Source: an uncultured Oscillospiraceae bacterium
Lineage (GTDB): Bacteria > Bacillota > Clostridia > Oscillospirales > Acutalibacteraceae
Reading direction: 5' to 3'
Assembly (NCBI GenBank): GCA_900541905.1
Contig: UQLQ01000002.1
Location: forward strand, 89,333-153,332
Length of the DNA stretch: 64,000 nt
The position numbers were made by a program, and so were the translations under genes. The notes beneath the pieces are model-generated. The model had not been told where the DNA came from, did no database searches, and saw only the letters and a list, made by a program, of their open reading frames with translations. This document shows positions 24,846 through 34,295 of this stretch, in pieces. Position 1 is the stretch's first letter, and the number at the start of each line of letters is the position of its first letter.

Positions 24846-25376
24846 ATGGAACGAAACAACACAAAACTCATTGTAGTGTCCCAACATGCAATGATGACAT
24901 GGGGACCGATTTTAGAACAGTTATTTGAACAATGTCATTGCAGTGACAGATTTTCCGTTTGCGGCTTTGAGGAATTTTTGTTGCATAGCGAATATGGCAC
25001 TCCGTATATTATTGTACTGGATAGTGAGGATGATTGTTTACAGGCAGCTAATATTTTACACAACTTTTCAGTTTGTGTAATGAACTATGACCTTCCTGTA
25101 AAATTGGATACAAAGAAATTAGATAAATGCAAAGTATTAACTTATTCTACATCCAGTGACAATGCAGATTTTACAGCAAGAAATGCGCATTGTATTCAAG
25201 AATTTGGGTGTGCATTTGAAATTGTTGGCGTTGGTGTGATTGGAAGAATTAAATTGCGTACTGCCGAACCTGACGACGTAAAAACAGCTTTAATGGGTGC
25301 GTCCGTTTGTTTGGCTTGCGGCATACCTTTTGCGGATGTATTAACATCTTTAAATATGCTTGCGGTAGGCGTATAA
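24846..25376 (+). CDS. Mur-ligase-like protein without ATP-binding site
   Basis: A 176-residue protein in the slot where murE/murF normally lie between the PBP and mraY. Parts resemble the end of a Mur ligase central domain: VCVMNYDLPVKLDTKKL near residue 78 recalls the NADDP region, CKVLTYSTSSDNADFTARN recalls the ITFG...ADxRAxN strand, and VKTALMGASVCLACGIPFAD near residue 143 recalls the HNVxNALAAIAVGxxLGI helix. No GxxGKT P-loop and no C-terminal ligase domain are present. Ribosome site GAAGGAGG and an intact frame suggest it is expressed. Function unknown; regulator, scaffold or relic are all possible. The homology is my inference by eye. Confidence 0.5.
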   Translation: MERNNTKLIVVSQHAMMTWGPILEQLFEQCHCSDRFSVCGFEEFLLHSEYGTPYIIVLDSEDDCLQAANILHNFSVCVMNYDLPVKLDTKKLDKCKVLTYSTSSDNADFTARNAHCIQEFGCAFEIVGVGVIGRIKLRTAEPDDVKTALMGASVCLACGIPFADVLTSLNMLAVGV

Positions 25377-25428
25377 AAGGGTTGTATGAATTCAGCAGAT
25401 ATGTGAAATTAAAGGGTGGATAATTGAG

Positions 25429-26451
25429 ATGAGTGGCGTTTTTTCGCTAATTGCGGTGGTATTGTCGTTTGGGATAACAGCACTGTTAGGAAAATGGTTA
25501 ATACCTTTTTTAAAACGAATTAACTTTGGTCAGACCATTCGTGAAGAAGGTCCGAAATGGCATATTAAAAAAGATGGCACCCCCACAATGGGCGGCATCA
25601 TGTTTATCATAGGCATTGTTGTTTCGGCAGTCATTACCATTCCCATTTACTATGCAATGTCAGGCGGAGGAACACTAGGAATTTTTGGGGAAACCGTTTT
25701 AATGCAGGTAAAAGTATTTGGCGGTTTATTCATGGCAGTGGGCTTTGGTGCAATTGGCTTTTTTGACGATTACATTAAAGTGGTAAAGAAAAGAAATTTG
25801 GGTCTTACTGCATGGCAAAAGTTAATTTTACAATTTTTAGTTGCAGGTGCATACTTATTATCCATATTTTTTGCAGGAGAAGATACCAGAACCTTTATCC
25901 CCTTGGTGGGCTCTGTTGATTTGAGCTATGGTTATTGGATTTTAGCAGCAATTGTAATTGTAGGTATTGTAAACGCTGTTAACTTTACAGACGGCATTGA
26001 TGGCTTAAATACATCCGTAACATTTTTTGTTGCATTATTCTTTATGCTGATTGGTACCGTCATTAACACAGTAGGTATCAGTTTACTGTCAGTTTGTGTT
26101 GCAGGCGGTTGCATGGGCTTTTTGGTATGGAACTTTAATCCGGCAAAAGTTTTTATGGGTGATACCGGTTCCTTATTTTTAGGTGGAATTGTATGCGCCC
26201 TTGCCTTTGGAATGGATATGCCTATTTTGTTGTTCCCATTGGGCATTATTTACATTGCAGAAATTTTATCTGTTGTATTACAAGTACTGTACTTTAAAGC
26301 CACAAAAGGAAAACGCCTGTTTAAAATGAGTCCGATTCATCATCATTTTGAAATGTGTGGCTGGAGTGAAATTAAAATTTGCGGTGTATTTAGTTTAGTT
26401 ACCGTTATTTTTGGAATTTTATCTTTAGTCTGGGTTATTTTTGGTGTTTAA
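25429..26451 (+). CDS. mraY: Phospho-N-acetylmuramoyl-pentapeptide-transferase MraY
   Basis: A 340-residue polytopic enzyme that makes lipid I from UDP-MurNAc-pentapeptide and undecaprenyl phosphate. Conserved motifs: GTPTMGG (about 44-50), FFDDYIK (about 108-114), NFTDGIDGLN (about 185-194), MGDTGSL and the C-terminal PIHHHFE histidine motif. About ten membrane spans. ATG after AAAGGGTGGA. Confidence 0.96.
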   Translation: MSGVFSLIAVVLSFGITALLGKWLIPFLKRINFGQTIREEGPKWHIKKDGTPTMGGIMFIIGIVVSAVITIPIYYAMSGGGTLGIFGETVLMQVKVFGGLFMAVGFGAIGFFDDYIKVVKKRNLGLTAWQKLILQFLVAGAYLLSIFFAGEDTRTFIPLVGSVDLSYGYWILAAIVIVGIVNAVNFTDGIDGLNTSVTFFVALFFMLIGTVINTVGISLLSVCVAGGCMGFLVWNFNPAKVFMGDTGSLFLGGIVCALAFGMDMPILLFPLGIIYIAEILSVVLQVLYFKATKGKRLFKMSPIHHHFEMCGWSEIKICGVFSLVTVIFGILSLVWVIFGV

Positions 26452-26496
26452 GAATAATTTTTTGCATATGCATAAAAGAAGGGAGGGAAATATCAT

Positions 26497-27723
26497 ATGA
26501 CCAACGGAAGAACCGGTGCAAAAGGAAGACGAGGAATATCCCCTAAAAAGGTAGGGAACGGAACAAAAACCTCCAAAGAACATATCGGAAAAAAAATCAG
26601 GAATAAAGTGAATTTATTTTCTGTCAGAGCAGGACTTGATATTCCGTTTTTGTTTATCATACTTGTTTTGGTATCCATTGGTTTGGTTATGCTATTTTCC
26701 TCCAGCTATGCTTATGCATACCATAATTACGACGGAGACAGTTTCTATTTTATCAAACGTCAGGCAATATTTGCTGTATTGGGTATTGCAGGTATGATTG
26801 CAATTTCCTATTTCGATTATCACCATTTTCATAAACTTACCATTCCTATTTTGATTGCTTCGTGGCTCTTACTCGGTGTTGTTTTGGTACTTCCTGCCGT
26901 TCAAGGCGTACATAGATGGATTAACTTAGGACCTGTCAGTTTTCAGCCTTCCGAAATTGCTAAATTTGCGTTAATTTTATGGTTTGCCCATTTTGTATCG
27001 GTTAATTTTAGGAAGATGAATACCTTTAAAGTCGGTGTCCTGCCGCATTTGTTTATATTAGCAGTAACCGTTGGTTTGGTATTTATAGAGCCGCACGTTT
27101 CTGCTTCTATCATTTTGATTTTGATTGCAGCTATTATGATGTTTGTAGGCGGCGTTGATAAAAAATGGTTTATCATTGCGTTTGTGATTGTGGCGGTTGC
27201 AGCACTCCTATTTTTAACATTGACACAACACTATGCTACTGATCGTGTGGCAGGTTGGTTAAACCCGTTTAATCCTCCTGAAGGTGTTGACACATGGCAA
27301 ACTAAGCAATCGCTTATGGCAATTGGTTCCGGTGGATTTTTTGGTTTGGGTTTTGGTCAATCCAGACAAAAATACTTATATTTACCTGAGCCGCAAAATG
27401 ACTTTATCTTCGCAGTTGTGTGTGAAGAGCTAGGTTTTATTGGTGCATTGCTTATTATTATTTTGTTTATCCTATTAATTTGGAGAGGTATTACGCTATC
27501 TCTGCGTGCAAAAGATAAATTTGGTATGCTTTTGGGTATTGGTTTGACATCTCAAGTCGGTATGCAGGTTATTTTAAATATCATGGTTGTGACAAATACC
27601 ATTCCGAATACAGGAATTAGCTTACCATTCTTTAGCTATGGCGGTACGTCGCTGATTATTTTGCTTATACAAATGGGTATTGTATTGTCTATTTCACGAA
27701 CGTCCGCAGTGGAAAGAAGCTAG
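26497..27723 (+). CDS. ftsW: SEDS peptidoglycan polymerase FtsW (or SpoVE)
   Basis: A 408-residue SEDS protein with about ten spans after a 45-residue basic N-terminal tail. Motifs: RWINLGPVSFQPSEIAK (about 138-154), a long outer loop and the C-terminal NTGISLPFFSYGGTS (about 369-383). Glycosyltransferase partner of a class B PBP in septum or spore wall synthesis. In spore formers FtsW and SpoVE are hard to tell apart; cluster position favours FtsW. MurD, which usually sits beside it, is absent. Confidence 0.9.
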   Translation: MTNGRTGAKGRRGISPKKVGNGTKTSKEHIGKKIRNKVNLFSVRAGLDIPFLFIILVLVSIGLVMLFSSSYAYAYHNYDGDSFYFIKRQAIFAVLGIAGMIAISYFDYHHFHKLTIPILIASWLLLGVVLVLPAVQGVHRWINLGPVSFQPSEIAKFALILWFAHFVSVNFRKMNTFKVGVLPHLFILAVTVGLVFIEPHVSASIILILIAAIMMFVGGVDKKWFIIAFVIVAVAALLFLTLTQHYATDRVAGWLNPFNPPEGVDTWQTKQSLMAIGSGGFFGLGFGQSRQKYLYLPEPQNDFIFAVVCEELGFIGALLIIILFILLIWRGITLSLRAKDKFGMLLGIGLTSQVGMQVILNIMVVTNTIPNTGISLPFFSYGGTSLIILLIQMGIVLSISRTSAVERS

Positions 27724-27758
27724 CATATTCTATCAAACGGCGAAAGGCTGTGATTATT

Positions 27759-28871
27759 ATGAAGGTTCTGTTTGCAGGAGGCGGTACAGCAGGACATATT
27801 AACCCTGCTTTGGCAATTGCAGGCTATATTCGAGAAAAAGAACCAAATGCAAAATTATTATATATTGGCAATAAAGGTGGTATGGAAGAACGTCTGGTTC
27901 CTGCCGCCGGCTTTGCATTTAAAACAATTACTATTTCAGGATTTCAGCGAAAATTAACACCAAAACATATTGTGGAGAATTTCAAAACAGTAGGGCGTAT
28001 TTTTACTTCCAGCAATGAAGCGAAACGTTTAATTCAGGAATTCAAACCGGATATTTGTATTGGAACGGGTGGTTATGTAAGCGGTCCTGTAATACGTGCT
28101 GCTATAAAACTGGGGGTACCTTCTGTAATACATGAGCAGAATGCATTTCCGGGAATGACCAATAAAATGTTGGCCAAACAAGCAACAAAAGTATTGCTGG
28201 CAGTTGAGGATGCACGCCAGTATTTTGAAACAGACCAATGCGTATTAACGGGTAATCCTGTAAGACAAGAGATTATACGTGCGGATAAACGTGTTTCCAG
28301 AGCAAAATTGGGTTTGGACAGCAGACCTGTCATTTTATCATTTGGAGGCAGCTTAGGTGCACGTAATATGAATGAAGGCATGGCAGATTTATTGGTTCAA
28401 AGCGGAAAAACAGGACAGTTTCAACATATACACGGATATGGTCAATATGGAAAATGGCTTCCTGATTTGCTTGGAAAAAAAGGTTTAAATCTTAAATTAG
28501 CCAAAAATATAGATGTTCGGGAATATATTAATGATATGCCTGATTGTTTGGCTGCAGCAGATTTAGTGATTTGCCGTGCAGGTGCAATTACACTCAGTGA
28601 GTTGCAAGCGCAGGGAAAAGCATCTATTTTAATTCCATCTCCAAATGTTGCAGAAAATCATCAGTATCACAATGCAATGGCAATGGTGAACAGAGATGCC
28701 GCAATGATTATTGAAGAAAAAGATTTGACAAGTCAGTTGCTTTGTAAAACCGTGGAGGATTTGTTTGCAAAAACAGGCAGGGTGGAAGAAATGGCGGCAA
28801 ATGCGAAAAAAATGGCAATTGTAGATGCCAATGAGCGTATTTATAAAATTATCAAAGACATTGTAGGATAG
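27759..28871 (+). CDS. murG: UDP-GlcNAc transferase MurG (lipid II synthesis)
   Basis: A 370-residue GT28 glycosyltransferase with GGGTAGHINPALA at the N-terminus (about 7-19), GTGGYVSGPV (about 95-104), HEQNAFPG and the donor site CRAGAITLSEL...ENHQ. Acts at the inner membrane face. ATG 27759 is chosen over a GTG nine bases upstream, which lies too close to GAAAGG. Confidence 0.95.
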   Translation: MKVLFAGGGTAGHINPALAIAGYIREKEPNAKLLYIGNKGGMEERLVPAAGFAFKTITISGFQRKLTPKHIVENFKTVGRIFTSSNEAKRLIQEFKPDICIGTGGYVSGPVIRAAIKLGVPSVIHEQNAFPGMTNKMLAKQATKVLLAVEDARQYFETDQCVLTGNPVRQEIIRADKRVSRAKLGLDSRPVILSFGGSLGARNMNEGMADLLVQSGKTGQFQHIHGYGQYGKWLPDLLGKKGLNLKLAKNIDVREYINDMPDCLAAADLVICRAGAITLSELQAQGKASILIPSPNVAENHQYHNAMAMVNRDAAMIIEEKDLTSQLLCKTVEDLFAKTGRVEEMAANAKKMAIVDANERIYKIIKDIVG

Positions 28872-28963
28872 GGAACAATATCTTTTCAAAAACATAGTAT
28901 ATACAGTAAATATTCTTTTAATGAATATGAAATGTATATTCATGTGATGAGAGGGTGTTGGTT

Positions 28964-30217
28964 GTGGCAAGACTTGATATTGTTGGACCATGTAAATTAC
29001 GAGGTGAAGTAAGTATTCATGGAGCAAAAAACAGTGCCTTGCCTCTGCTATCTGCTTGTTTGCTGTGCAATAGCGAATGCATTCTACATAATTGCCCCAG
29101 GTTATCTGATGTAGATATATGCATTAAAATTTTGGAACATCTTGGTTGTAACGTAAAAAGAGAAGGGCATAATGTAATTGTAGATCCTTCAACGTTAACC
29201 CATTCTGATATTCCGGATTACTTGATGAGAGAAATGCGTTCATCCATTGTATTTTTAGGCGCAATTTTAACCCGCACCGGTCAGGCTTGTCTCTCGTTGC
29301 CGGGAGGCTGCGAATTGGGGCCAAGGCCAATTGATTTGCATTTGTCTGCACTGCGCAAATTGGGTGTCCATATTAAAGAGTGTCATGGCAGTATGAAATG
29401 TACTACCGGTGACGGATTAAAAGGAAATAATATCAGTTTGGCTTTTCCAAGTGTAGGTGCTACAGAAAATATTATGTTGGCTTCAGTTTGTGCCGAGGGT
29501 GTTACAGTAATCCACAATGCAGCCAGAGAACCCGAAATTTGTGACCTTGCTCATTTTCTAAATAAATGTGGGGCACATATATCCGGTGCAGGAGAAAGTA
29601 CCATTATTATAGACGGGGTACCGTGTTTGCATGGATGCGAATATACTGTCATGGCGGACCGCATTGCGGCAACTACGTTTATGGCAGCAGCAGCTGTAAC
29701 AGGAAGCAACATTACGCTGAAAGATATTGTTCCGAGTCATTTGGAATCCGTATTGCCTATCTTTGAAGAGGCGGGCTGTAGCTGCCATTTAAAAGGTGAT
29801 GCGTTAAGTATTACGGGACCAAAACGACTACAGCCGTTAAAATTGGTCAGAACAATGCCTTATCCGGGATTTCCTACTGATGCGCAGGCTCCTGTAATGG
29901 CGATGGCTGCATTGGCAGAAGGAACCAGTGTATTTGTTGAAACAATTTTTGAAAGCAGATACAAACATGTCTGCGAATTGACACGACTGGGTGCTAAAAT
30001 TAAAGTGGAAGGCAGAGTCGCTATTATTGAGGGAGTACCTAAATTTTACGGCACCAGTGTGTGTGCAGCAGAGTTAAGAGGTGCTGCTGCTTTAGTAGTG
30101 GCAGGGTTGGCTGCAGAAGGAAAAACATCTGTTTACGGACTGAATTATTTAGACCGTGGATATGAAAAAATAGAAGTATCTTTGAGTCAATTAGGAGCGA
30201 ATATTATTAGGAAGTAA
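28964..30217 (+). CDS. murA: UDP-GlcNAc 1-carboxyvinyltransferase MurA
   Basis: A 417-residue MurA/EPSP-synthase-fold enzyme, the first committed step of peptidoglycan synthesis. The PEP- and fosfomycin-binding cysteine is present in LPGGCELGPRPIDLHL (Cys about 116), with GAKNSALP at the N-terminus and YPGFPTDAQAP. GTG 28964 follows GAGAGGG by 7 bases. Its place after murG is common in Clostridia. A second murA paralogue may exist elsewhere in the genome. Confidence 0.94.
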   Translation: MARLDIVGPCKLRGEVSIHGAKNSALPLLSACLLCNSECILHNCPRLSDVDICIKILEHLGCNVKREGHNVIVDPSTLTHSDIPDYLMREMRSSIVFLGAILTRTGQACLSLPGGCELGPRPIDLHLSALRKLGVHIKECHGSMKCTTGDGLKGNNISLAFPSVGATENIMLASVCAEGVTVIHNAAREPEICDLAHFLNKCGAHISGAGESTIIIDGVPCLHGCEYTVMADRIAATTFMAAAAVTGSNITLKDIVPSHLESVLPIFEEAGCSCHLKGDALSITGPKRLQPLKLVRTMPYPGFPTDAQAPVMAMAALAEGTSVFVETIFESRYKHVCELTRLGAKIKVEGRVAIIEGVPKFYGTSVCAAELRGAAALVVAGLAAEGKTSVYGLNYLDRGYEKIEVSLSQLGANIIRK

Positions 30218-30235
30218 AAAAGCAGGAGGTTTGGT

Positions 30236-31129
30236 ATGAATAGGGATGACCAAAAAAATAACTTACAAAAAGCTGCAAGTAAAAAAGTAGAATATCGAAA
30301 CCGTCCTGCTCATTCTCAACCGCGTGGACGCAGTATGCAGGCCAAAAAAGTAAAGGCGAAAGCAAAGCACAGGAAGCGTAATTTGATTTTATTTTATCTC
30401 TCTATTTTTGTTGTTATCATAGCAGCTGCAATTACATTGAGCCTAACTGTTTTATTTAAAATCAGTACTATTGAGGTAACAGGTACTTCCAGATACAGCG
30501 TAGAAGATATTATAAAAGAAAGTGGAATCTCTGAGGGAAACAATTTATTTTTAATTAATAAAGATTATGCTGTGCAAAATATCAAAGAGAAACTTCCTTA
30601 TATCGGTGAGGTAACAATATCACGCAAGCTTCCGGGTACAGTATCCATTAGCGTTTCTGATGCGACCATAGCAGGTGCGGTATCGTATAACGGTGGGTAT
30701 TTGATTATAGACGGCAATGGAAAAGCTGTGGAACAGTTAACGGAGTATCCAACGGAGTATCCTGAAATTGTTGGCTTAAATATCTCTGACGCAGTGATTG
30801 GAACTGAGATTGTTTATGCTGACAATGACCAAAAAATTGCATTTACTGAGTTACTAAATGCAATAGAGCAAAGTGGACTGGATAAAATTACAAAAATTGA
30901 TATTTCTGACACATACAGTATTAAAGCAGTATATGATGGCAGAATTACGATGAATTTTGGTATGGCAACAGACTTGACCTATAAAGCCAGATTTGCTAAA
31001 AGTATATTTGATTCGGGAAAAATCCAGTCAACAGAAAAAGGGACATTGGATTTGTCTGTGGTAACCGATAACAATAAGGTGTATTTTTCACCCGATTATT
31101 CTGTTACGTCCAGTTCAGAAGCTGCATAA
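30236..31129 (+). CDS. ftsQ: Cell division protein FtsQ/DivIB
   Basis: A 297-residue bitopic protein: Lys/Arg/Gln-rich cytoplasmic tail (1-48), one membrane span (about 49-72), then a POTRA domain beginning ISTIEVTGTSRYSVEDII (about 77-94) and a beta domain. Forms the FtsQLB/DivIB complex with the FtsL-like protein. ATG after AGCAGGAGG, directly behind murA. The C-terminus is short and Ser-rich. Confidence 0.9.
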   Translation: MNRDDQKNNLQKAASKKVEYRNRPAHSQPRGRSMQAKKVKAKAKHRKRNLILFYLSIFVVIIAAAITLSLTVLFKISTIEVTGTSRYSVEDIIKESGISEGNNLFLINKDYAVQNIKEKLPYIGEVTISRKLPGTVSISVSDATIAGAVSYNGGYLIIDGNGKAVEQLTEYPTEYPEIVGLNISDAVIGTEIVYADNDQKIAFTELLNAIEQSGLDKITKIDISDTYSIKAVYDGRITMNFGMATDLTYKARFAKSIFDSGKIQSTEKGTLDLSVVTDNNKVYFSPDYSVTSSSEAA

Positions 31130-31147
31130 TATAAAATAATATATTTG

Positions 31148-31191
31148 AAAAGCAAGAAGCCATATTTTACCGCTTGACTTCTTGCTTTTTT
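31148..31191 (+). terminator. Terminator between ftsQ and ftsZ
   Basis: AAAAGCAAGAAG (31148-31159) pairs with CTTCTTGCTTTT (31178-31189), then further Ts. It ends the mraZ-ftsQ transcript. Confidence 0.85.
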
Positions 31192-31530
31192 ATATTTATG
31201 ATACATAAAAACAAACAACAATCATTAGAGAAAAACAGACATAAAATGGGTTGATTGCAATGCGATTTTTAGGATGTTTTCAAGATGTAAGTAAAATAAG
31301 AACAAATTAAAAATTTTGCTGAAAATTTTTCAGAGAATCGATGACATTTTCATTAAAAAGTATATCGCTTTTACTCGATATATGCACAAAGTTAATAATC
31401 TAACACAAAACATGAGAAAACTTATTGAAATTTTTCGCTAAAAGTGATAAATTAATAATATAACTAATTTTGCAGATAACTTAACTTTATATAGGAATAT
31501 GTTGAGAGAATTTAGAGGAGGAACAAAGCA
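31192..31530 (+). promoter_or_regulatory. AT-rich ftsZ upstream region
   Basis: About 340 bases without a gene. They contain an inverted repeat TATATCG/CGATATA (31361-31367, 31376-31382) and several promoter-like AT motifs; a possible -35 TTGAAA lies at 31425-31430 but no -10 at good spacing is convincing. Since a terminator lies upstream, ftsZ must have its own promoter here. GAGGAGG precedes the ftsZ start. Confidence 0.5.
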
Positions 31531-32679
31531 ATGCCTTTTGAAATTGATAATGAAAACGATGTTGTTCAAATAAAAGTAGTAGGTGTTGGCGGCGGCGGCG
31601 GCAACGCAATTGATAGAATGATTGAATCGGGTATAAAAGGTGTTGATTTTATTGCAATCAATACAGACCAGCAAGCGCTGAATCGTTCTATGGCAACAGA
31701 GAAAGTTACAATTGGAGATAACTCTACAAAAGGAAAAGGTGCAGGAGCAAAACCTGAGATGGGTTCCAAAGCTGCATCCGAAAGCCGCGAAAAAATTGCA
31801 GAGCAGCTGAAAGGTGCTGATATGGTATTTATCACTGCCGGTATGGGTGGTGGCACCGGTACAGGTGCAGCTCCTATTGTTGCGGAAGTTGCACGCGATT
31901 TAGGTGTTCTAACCGTTGGTATTGTAACAAAACCATTTAAATTTGAAGGCAGACGCCGTATGGAACAGGCTGAAAAAGGAATTGAAAATCTTTGCCAACA
32001 TGTAGATTCTCTTGTAATTATTCCAAACGAGCGTTTACACTTAATCAGCAAAGAAAAACTAACTTTGTTAAATGCCTTTAAAGCTGCAGATGATATTTTG
32101 CGCCAAGGTGTACAAAGCATTTCTGATCTGATTAAAAATCCGGGTATTGTTAACCTGGACTTTGCAGATATCAACTCTGTCATGAAAGATGCCGGCTACG
32201 CACACATGGGAGTAGGACGTGCTTCCGGAGAAGATAAAGCAAGACAAGCAGCAGAGCGCGCTATTTCCAGCCCTCTTTTGGAAACATCCATCAGCGGCGC
32301 TATGGGTGTGATCATTAACATCACATCTTCTCCTGACATTGGCTTGGAAGAAATTACAATTGCTTCTGAAATGATTGCAGATATGGTTCATCCTGATGCT
32401 AATATCATTTGGGGTACTGCTTTTGATGAAAGCATGGAAGATGAAATGAGCGTTACTGTCATTGCTACCGGATTTTCTCCTGAAGCAAGAGCTTTGTCTG
32501 CAGCTGCAAAAGCAGCGGAGACAGAAAAGAAACAAAATGATGATTTGGATCTTCCACTGTTTGGACAAGCAAATACCACTGCTCCTGCTACCAGAGTGGA
32601 CAGCCAAAGAAAAGCAGCTCCATTGGATGAAGACGATTCTTATACAGACATTATGGCTATTTTCGGCAATAAAAAATAA
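31531..32679 (+). CDS. ftsZ: Cell division GTPase FtsZ
   Basis: A 382-residue tubulin homologue. N-terminal GTPase with GVGGGGGNAIDRM (about 13-25) and the tubulin signature GGGTGTGAAP (about 107-116), then NLDFADINSVM. After residue about 320 comes a variable linker, and the tail ends in YTDIMAIFGNKK, a conserved C-terminal peptide that binds FtsA/SepF. ftsA is not in the window. Own promoter region and terminator. Confidence 0.97.
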   Translation: MPFEIDNENDVVQIKVVGVGGGGGNAIDRMIESGIKGVDFIAINTDQQALNRSMATEKVTIGDNSTKGKGAGAKPEMGSKAASESREKIAEQLKGADMVFITAGMGGGTGTGAAPIVAEVARDLGVLTVGIVTKPFKFEGRRRMEQAEKGIENLCQHVDSLVIIPNERLHLISKEKLTLLNAFKAADDILRQGVQSISDLIKNPGIVNLDFADINSVMKDAGYAHMGVGRASGEDKARQAAERAISSPLLETSISGAMGVIINITSSPDIGLEEITIASEMIADMVHPDANIIWGTAFDESMEDEMSVTVIATGFSPEARALSAAAKAAETEKKQNDDLDLPLFGQANTTAPATRVDSQRKAAPLDEDDSYTDIMAIFGNKK

Positions 32680-32686
32680 TTTAAAT

Positions 32687-32724
32687 ATAAAAGATGCTTC
32701 TGCTATGGTAGAAGCATCTTTTAT
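32687..32724 (+). terminator. Terminator after ftsZ
   Basis: A 15-bp perfect stem (32687-32701 with 32710-32724), followed by ATTTTG. Confidence 0.88.
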
Positions 32725-32805
32725 ATTTTGATATTACAATATAGCTGTATTTTGATTGCTATGTCCATATGAATGACAGAAGTAAATTGTATGCTTAATG
32801 ATGAA

Positions 32806-32841
32806 AAAAGACACTGTCTGATGATTCAAACAGTGTCTTTT
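32806..32841 (-). terminator. Terminator of the glycogen operon
   Basis: AAAAGACACTGT (32806-32817) pairs with ACAGTGTCTTTT (32830-32841). On the minus strand a T-run follows, just after the glgA stop. Confidence 0.88.
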
Positions 32842-32843
32842 CA

Positions 32844-34265
32844 TTATTTTAATAATTGTTTGTATAAACGAATGTATTCATTGGCGGAACGCCCCCAACT
32901 GTTATCACTTTTTAAAGCGCGCTCCACTAATATTGACCAGCCTTCTTTGTTTTCATATCCGGTTAGTGCACGTTGAACAGCATATACCATATCGCCGCTG
33001 CTATAATTTTGAAAGGTAAATCCATTACCGTTGCCATCGCCGCTGTCTTGAATGGAGTCTTTTAATCCTCCTGTTTCCCTTACAACAGGGATAGAACCAT
33101 AACGTAGTGCAATCATTTGGGATAATCCACAGGGTTCACTTCTGGATGGCATTAAGAAAATGTCTGAACCTGCATAAATCTTGCGTGATAATTCCGGTAC
33201 AAATCCCTGACATGCGACCAATCTTCCCGGATATTTATCCTGCATACTGCGGAAGAAAGATTCATATTCAAAATCACCTGACCCTAAGATTACAAACTGA
33301 ACATTGTTGCTGCACATAATTTGGTCCAATCCTTCAATGACCAAGTCCAGTCCCTTGGCGGATACCATACGGGTAACCATACCAATCAATGGAATATCCG
33401 GATTTTGCTCCAGCCCCAGACGCTCCTGCAACTTTTGTTTGTTTACAGCTTTTCCTTCGGGATGTTCAGCACTGTAAGGAGCGTAGATATCCGAATCTGT
33501 TTCAGGGTCATAGTTTTTGGTATCAATACCGTTTAGAATGCCTGAGAGCTTCCAGGAGCGTTCTTTTAAGATACCATCCAGTTTATATGAGAACCATGGG
33601 TCCATAATCTCCTGAGCGTATGTAGGACTTACTGTAGACACCCAATTGGAGCATTCAACTGCACCTTTGAGCAGATTTACACAGTCATCATATTCTACCA
33701 AGGAGGTTGCTTCTTTTGGAATCCCCAATACATCTGTCAATACCTCAAGACCATATTTGCCTTGATACTGAATGTTGTGAATGGTCATCAATGTTTTCAT
33801 GTTTTGATAAAATTCCTGATGTCCATAAAACAGATGGTAATAAATAGGTACCAGGGCAGTTTGCCAGTCATTGCAGTGAATGATGTTTGGCTGGAAATCT
33901 ATAAAAGGCAGCATTTCCAAAACAGCTCTGGAGAAAAATGCAAAACGTTCTGCGTCATCAAAATGACCGTAAATACCGCTTCGTTTAAAGTAATATTGAT
34001 TATCTATAAAATAATAAATAACACCGCCGTATCTTGCTTCAAATACACCACAATACTGACGTCTCCAAGCAACCGGAACAGAAAGGCTGGTGACAAATTT
34101 CATTTCATCACGCAAATGCTGTGGAATATCTTCATAAAGTGGCATTACAATTCTGCAGCCAATCAAACGCTGACGCAAAGCCTGGGGTAAGGAACCTGCA
34201 ACATCTCCCAAACCCCCGGTTGCAATATAGGGAAGCGCTTCGCTTGTACAATATAAAACTTTCAT
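32844..34265 (-). CDS. glgA: Glycogen synthase (ADP-glucose) GlgA
   Basis: A 473-residue GT5 glucosyltransferase: N-terminal domain with ATGGLGDVAGSLPQAL (about 15-30), central HNIQYQG, and a C-terminal domain with SRSEPCGLSQMIALRYG (about 373-389), whose E-x7-E pattern is catalytic. Extends alpha-1,4-glucan from ADP-glucose. Position 15, Lys in the classical KTGGL motif, is Ala here. Last gene of glgB-glgC-glgD-glgA. The ribosome site is weak (AAAGG, 12 bases away). Confidence 0.94.
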   Translation of the reverse strand: MKVLYCTSEALPYIATGGLGDVAGSLPQALRQRLIGCRIVMPLYEDIPQHLRDEMKFVTSLSVPVAWRRQYCGVFEARYGGVIYYFIDNQYYFKRSGIYGHFDDAERFAFFSRAVLEMLPFIDFQPNIIHCNDWQTALVPIYYHLFYGHQEFYQNMKTLMTIHNIQYQGKYGLEVLTDVLGIPKEATSLVEYDDCVNLLKGAVECSNWVSTVSPTYAQEIMDPWFSYKLDGILKERSWKLSGILNGIDTKNYDPETDSDIYAPYSAEHPEGKAVNKQKLQERLGLEQNPDIPLIGMVTRMVSAKGLDLVIEGLDQIMCSNNVQFVILGSGDFEYESFFRSMQDKYPGRLVACQGFVPELSRKIYAGSDIFLMPSRSEPCGLSQMIALRYGSIPVVRETGGLKDSIQDSGDGNGNGFTFQNYSSGDMVYAVQRALTGYENKEGWSILVERALKSDNSWGRSANEYIRLYKQLLK

Positions 34266-34295
34266 GTTACTATCACATGCCTTTCAATTTGGTAT

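Noticed and set aside
31566..32183. Long open frame antisense to ftsZ
   Set aside because: It mirrors ftsZ codons, has no ribosome site, and its Pro/Ser-rich product is typical of an antisense shadow.
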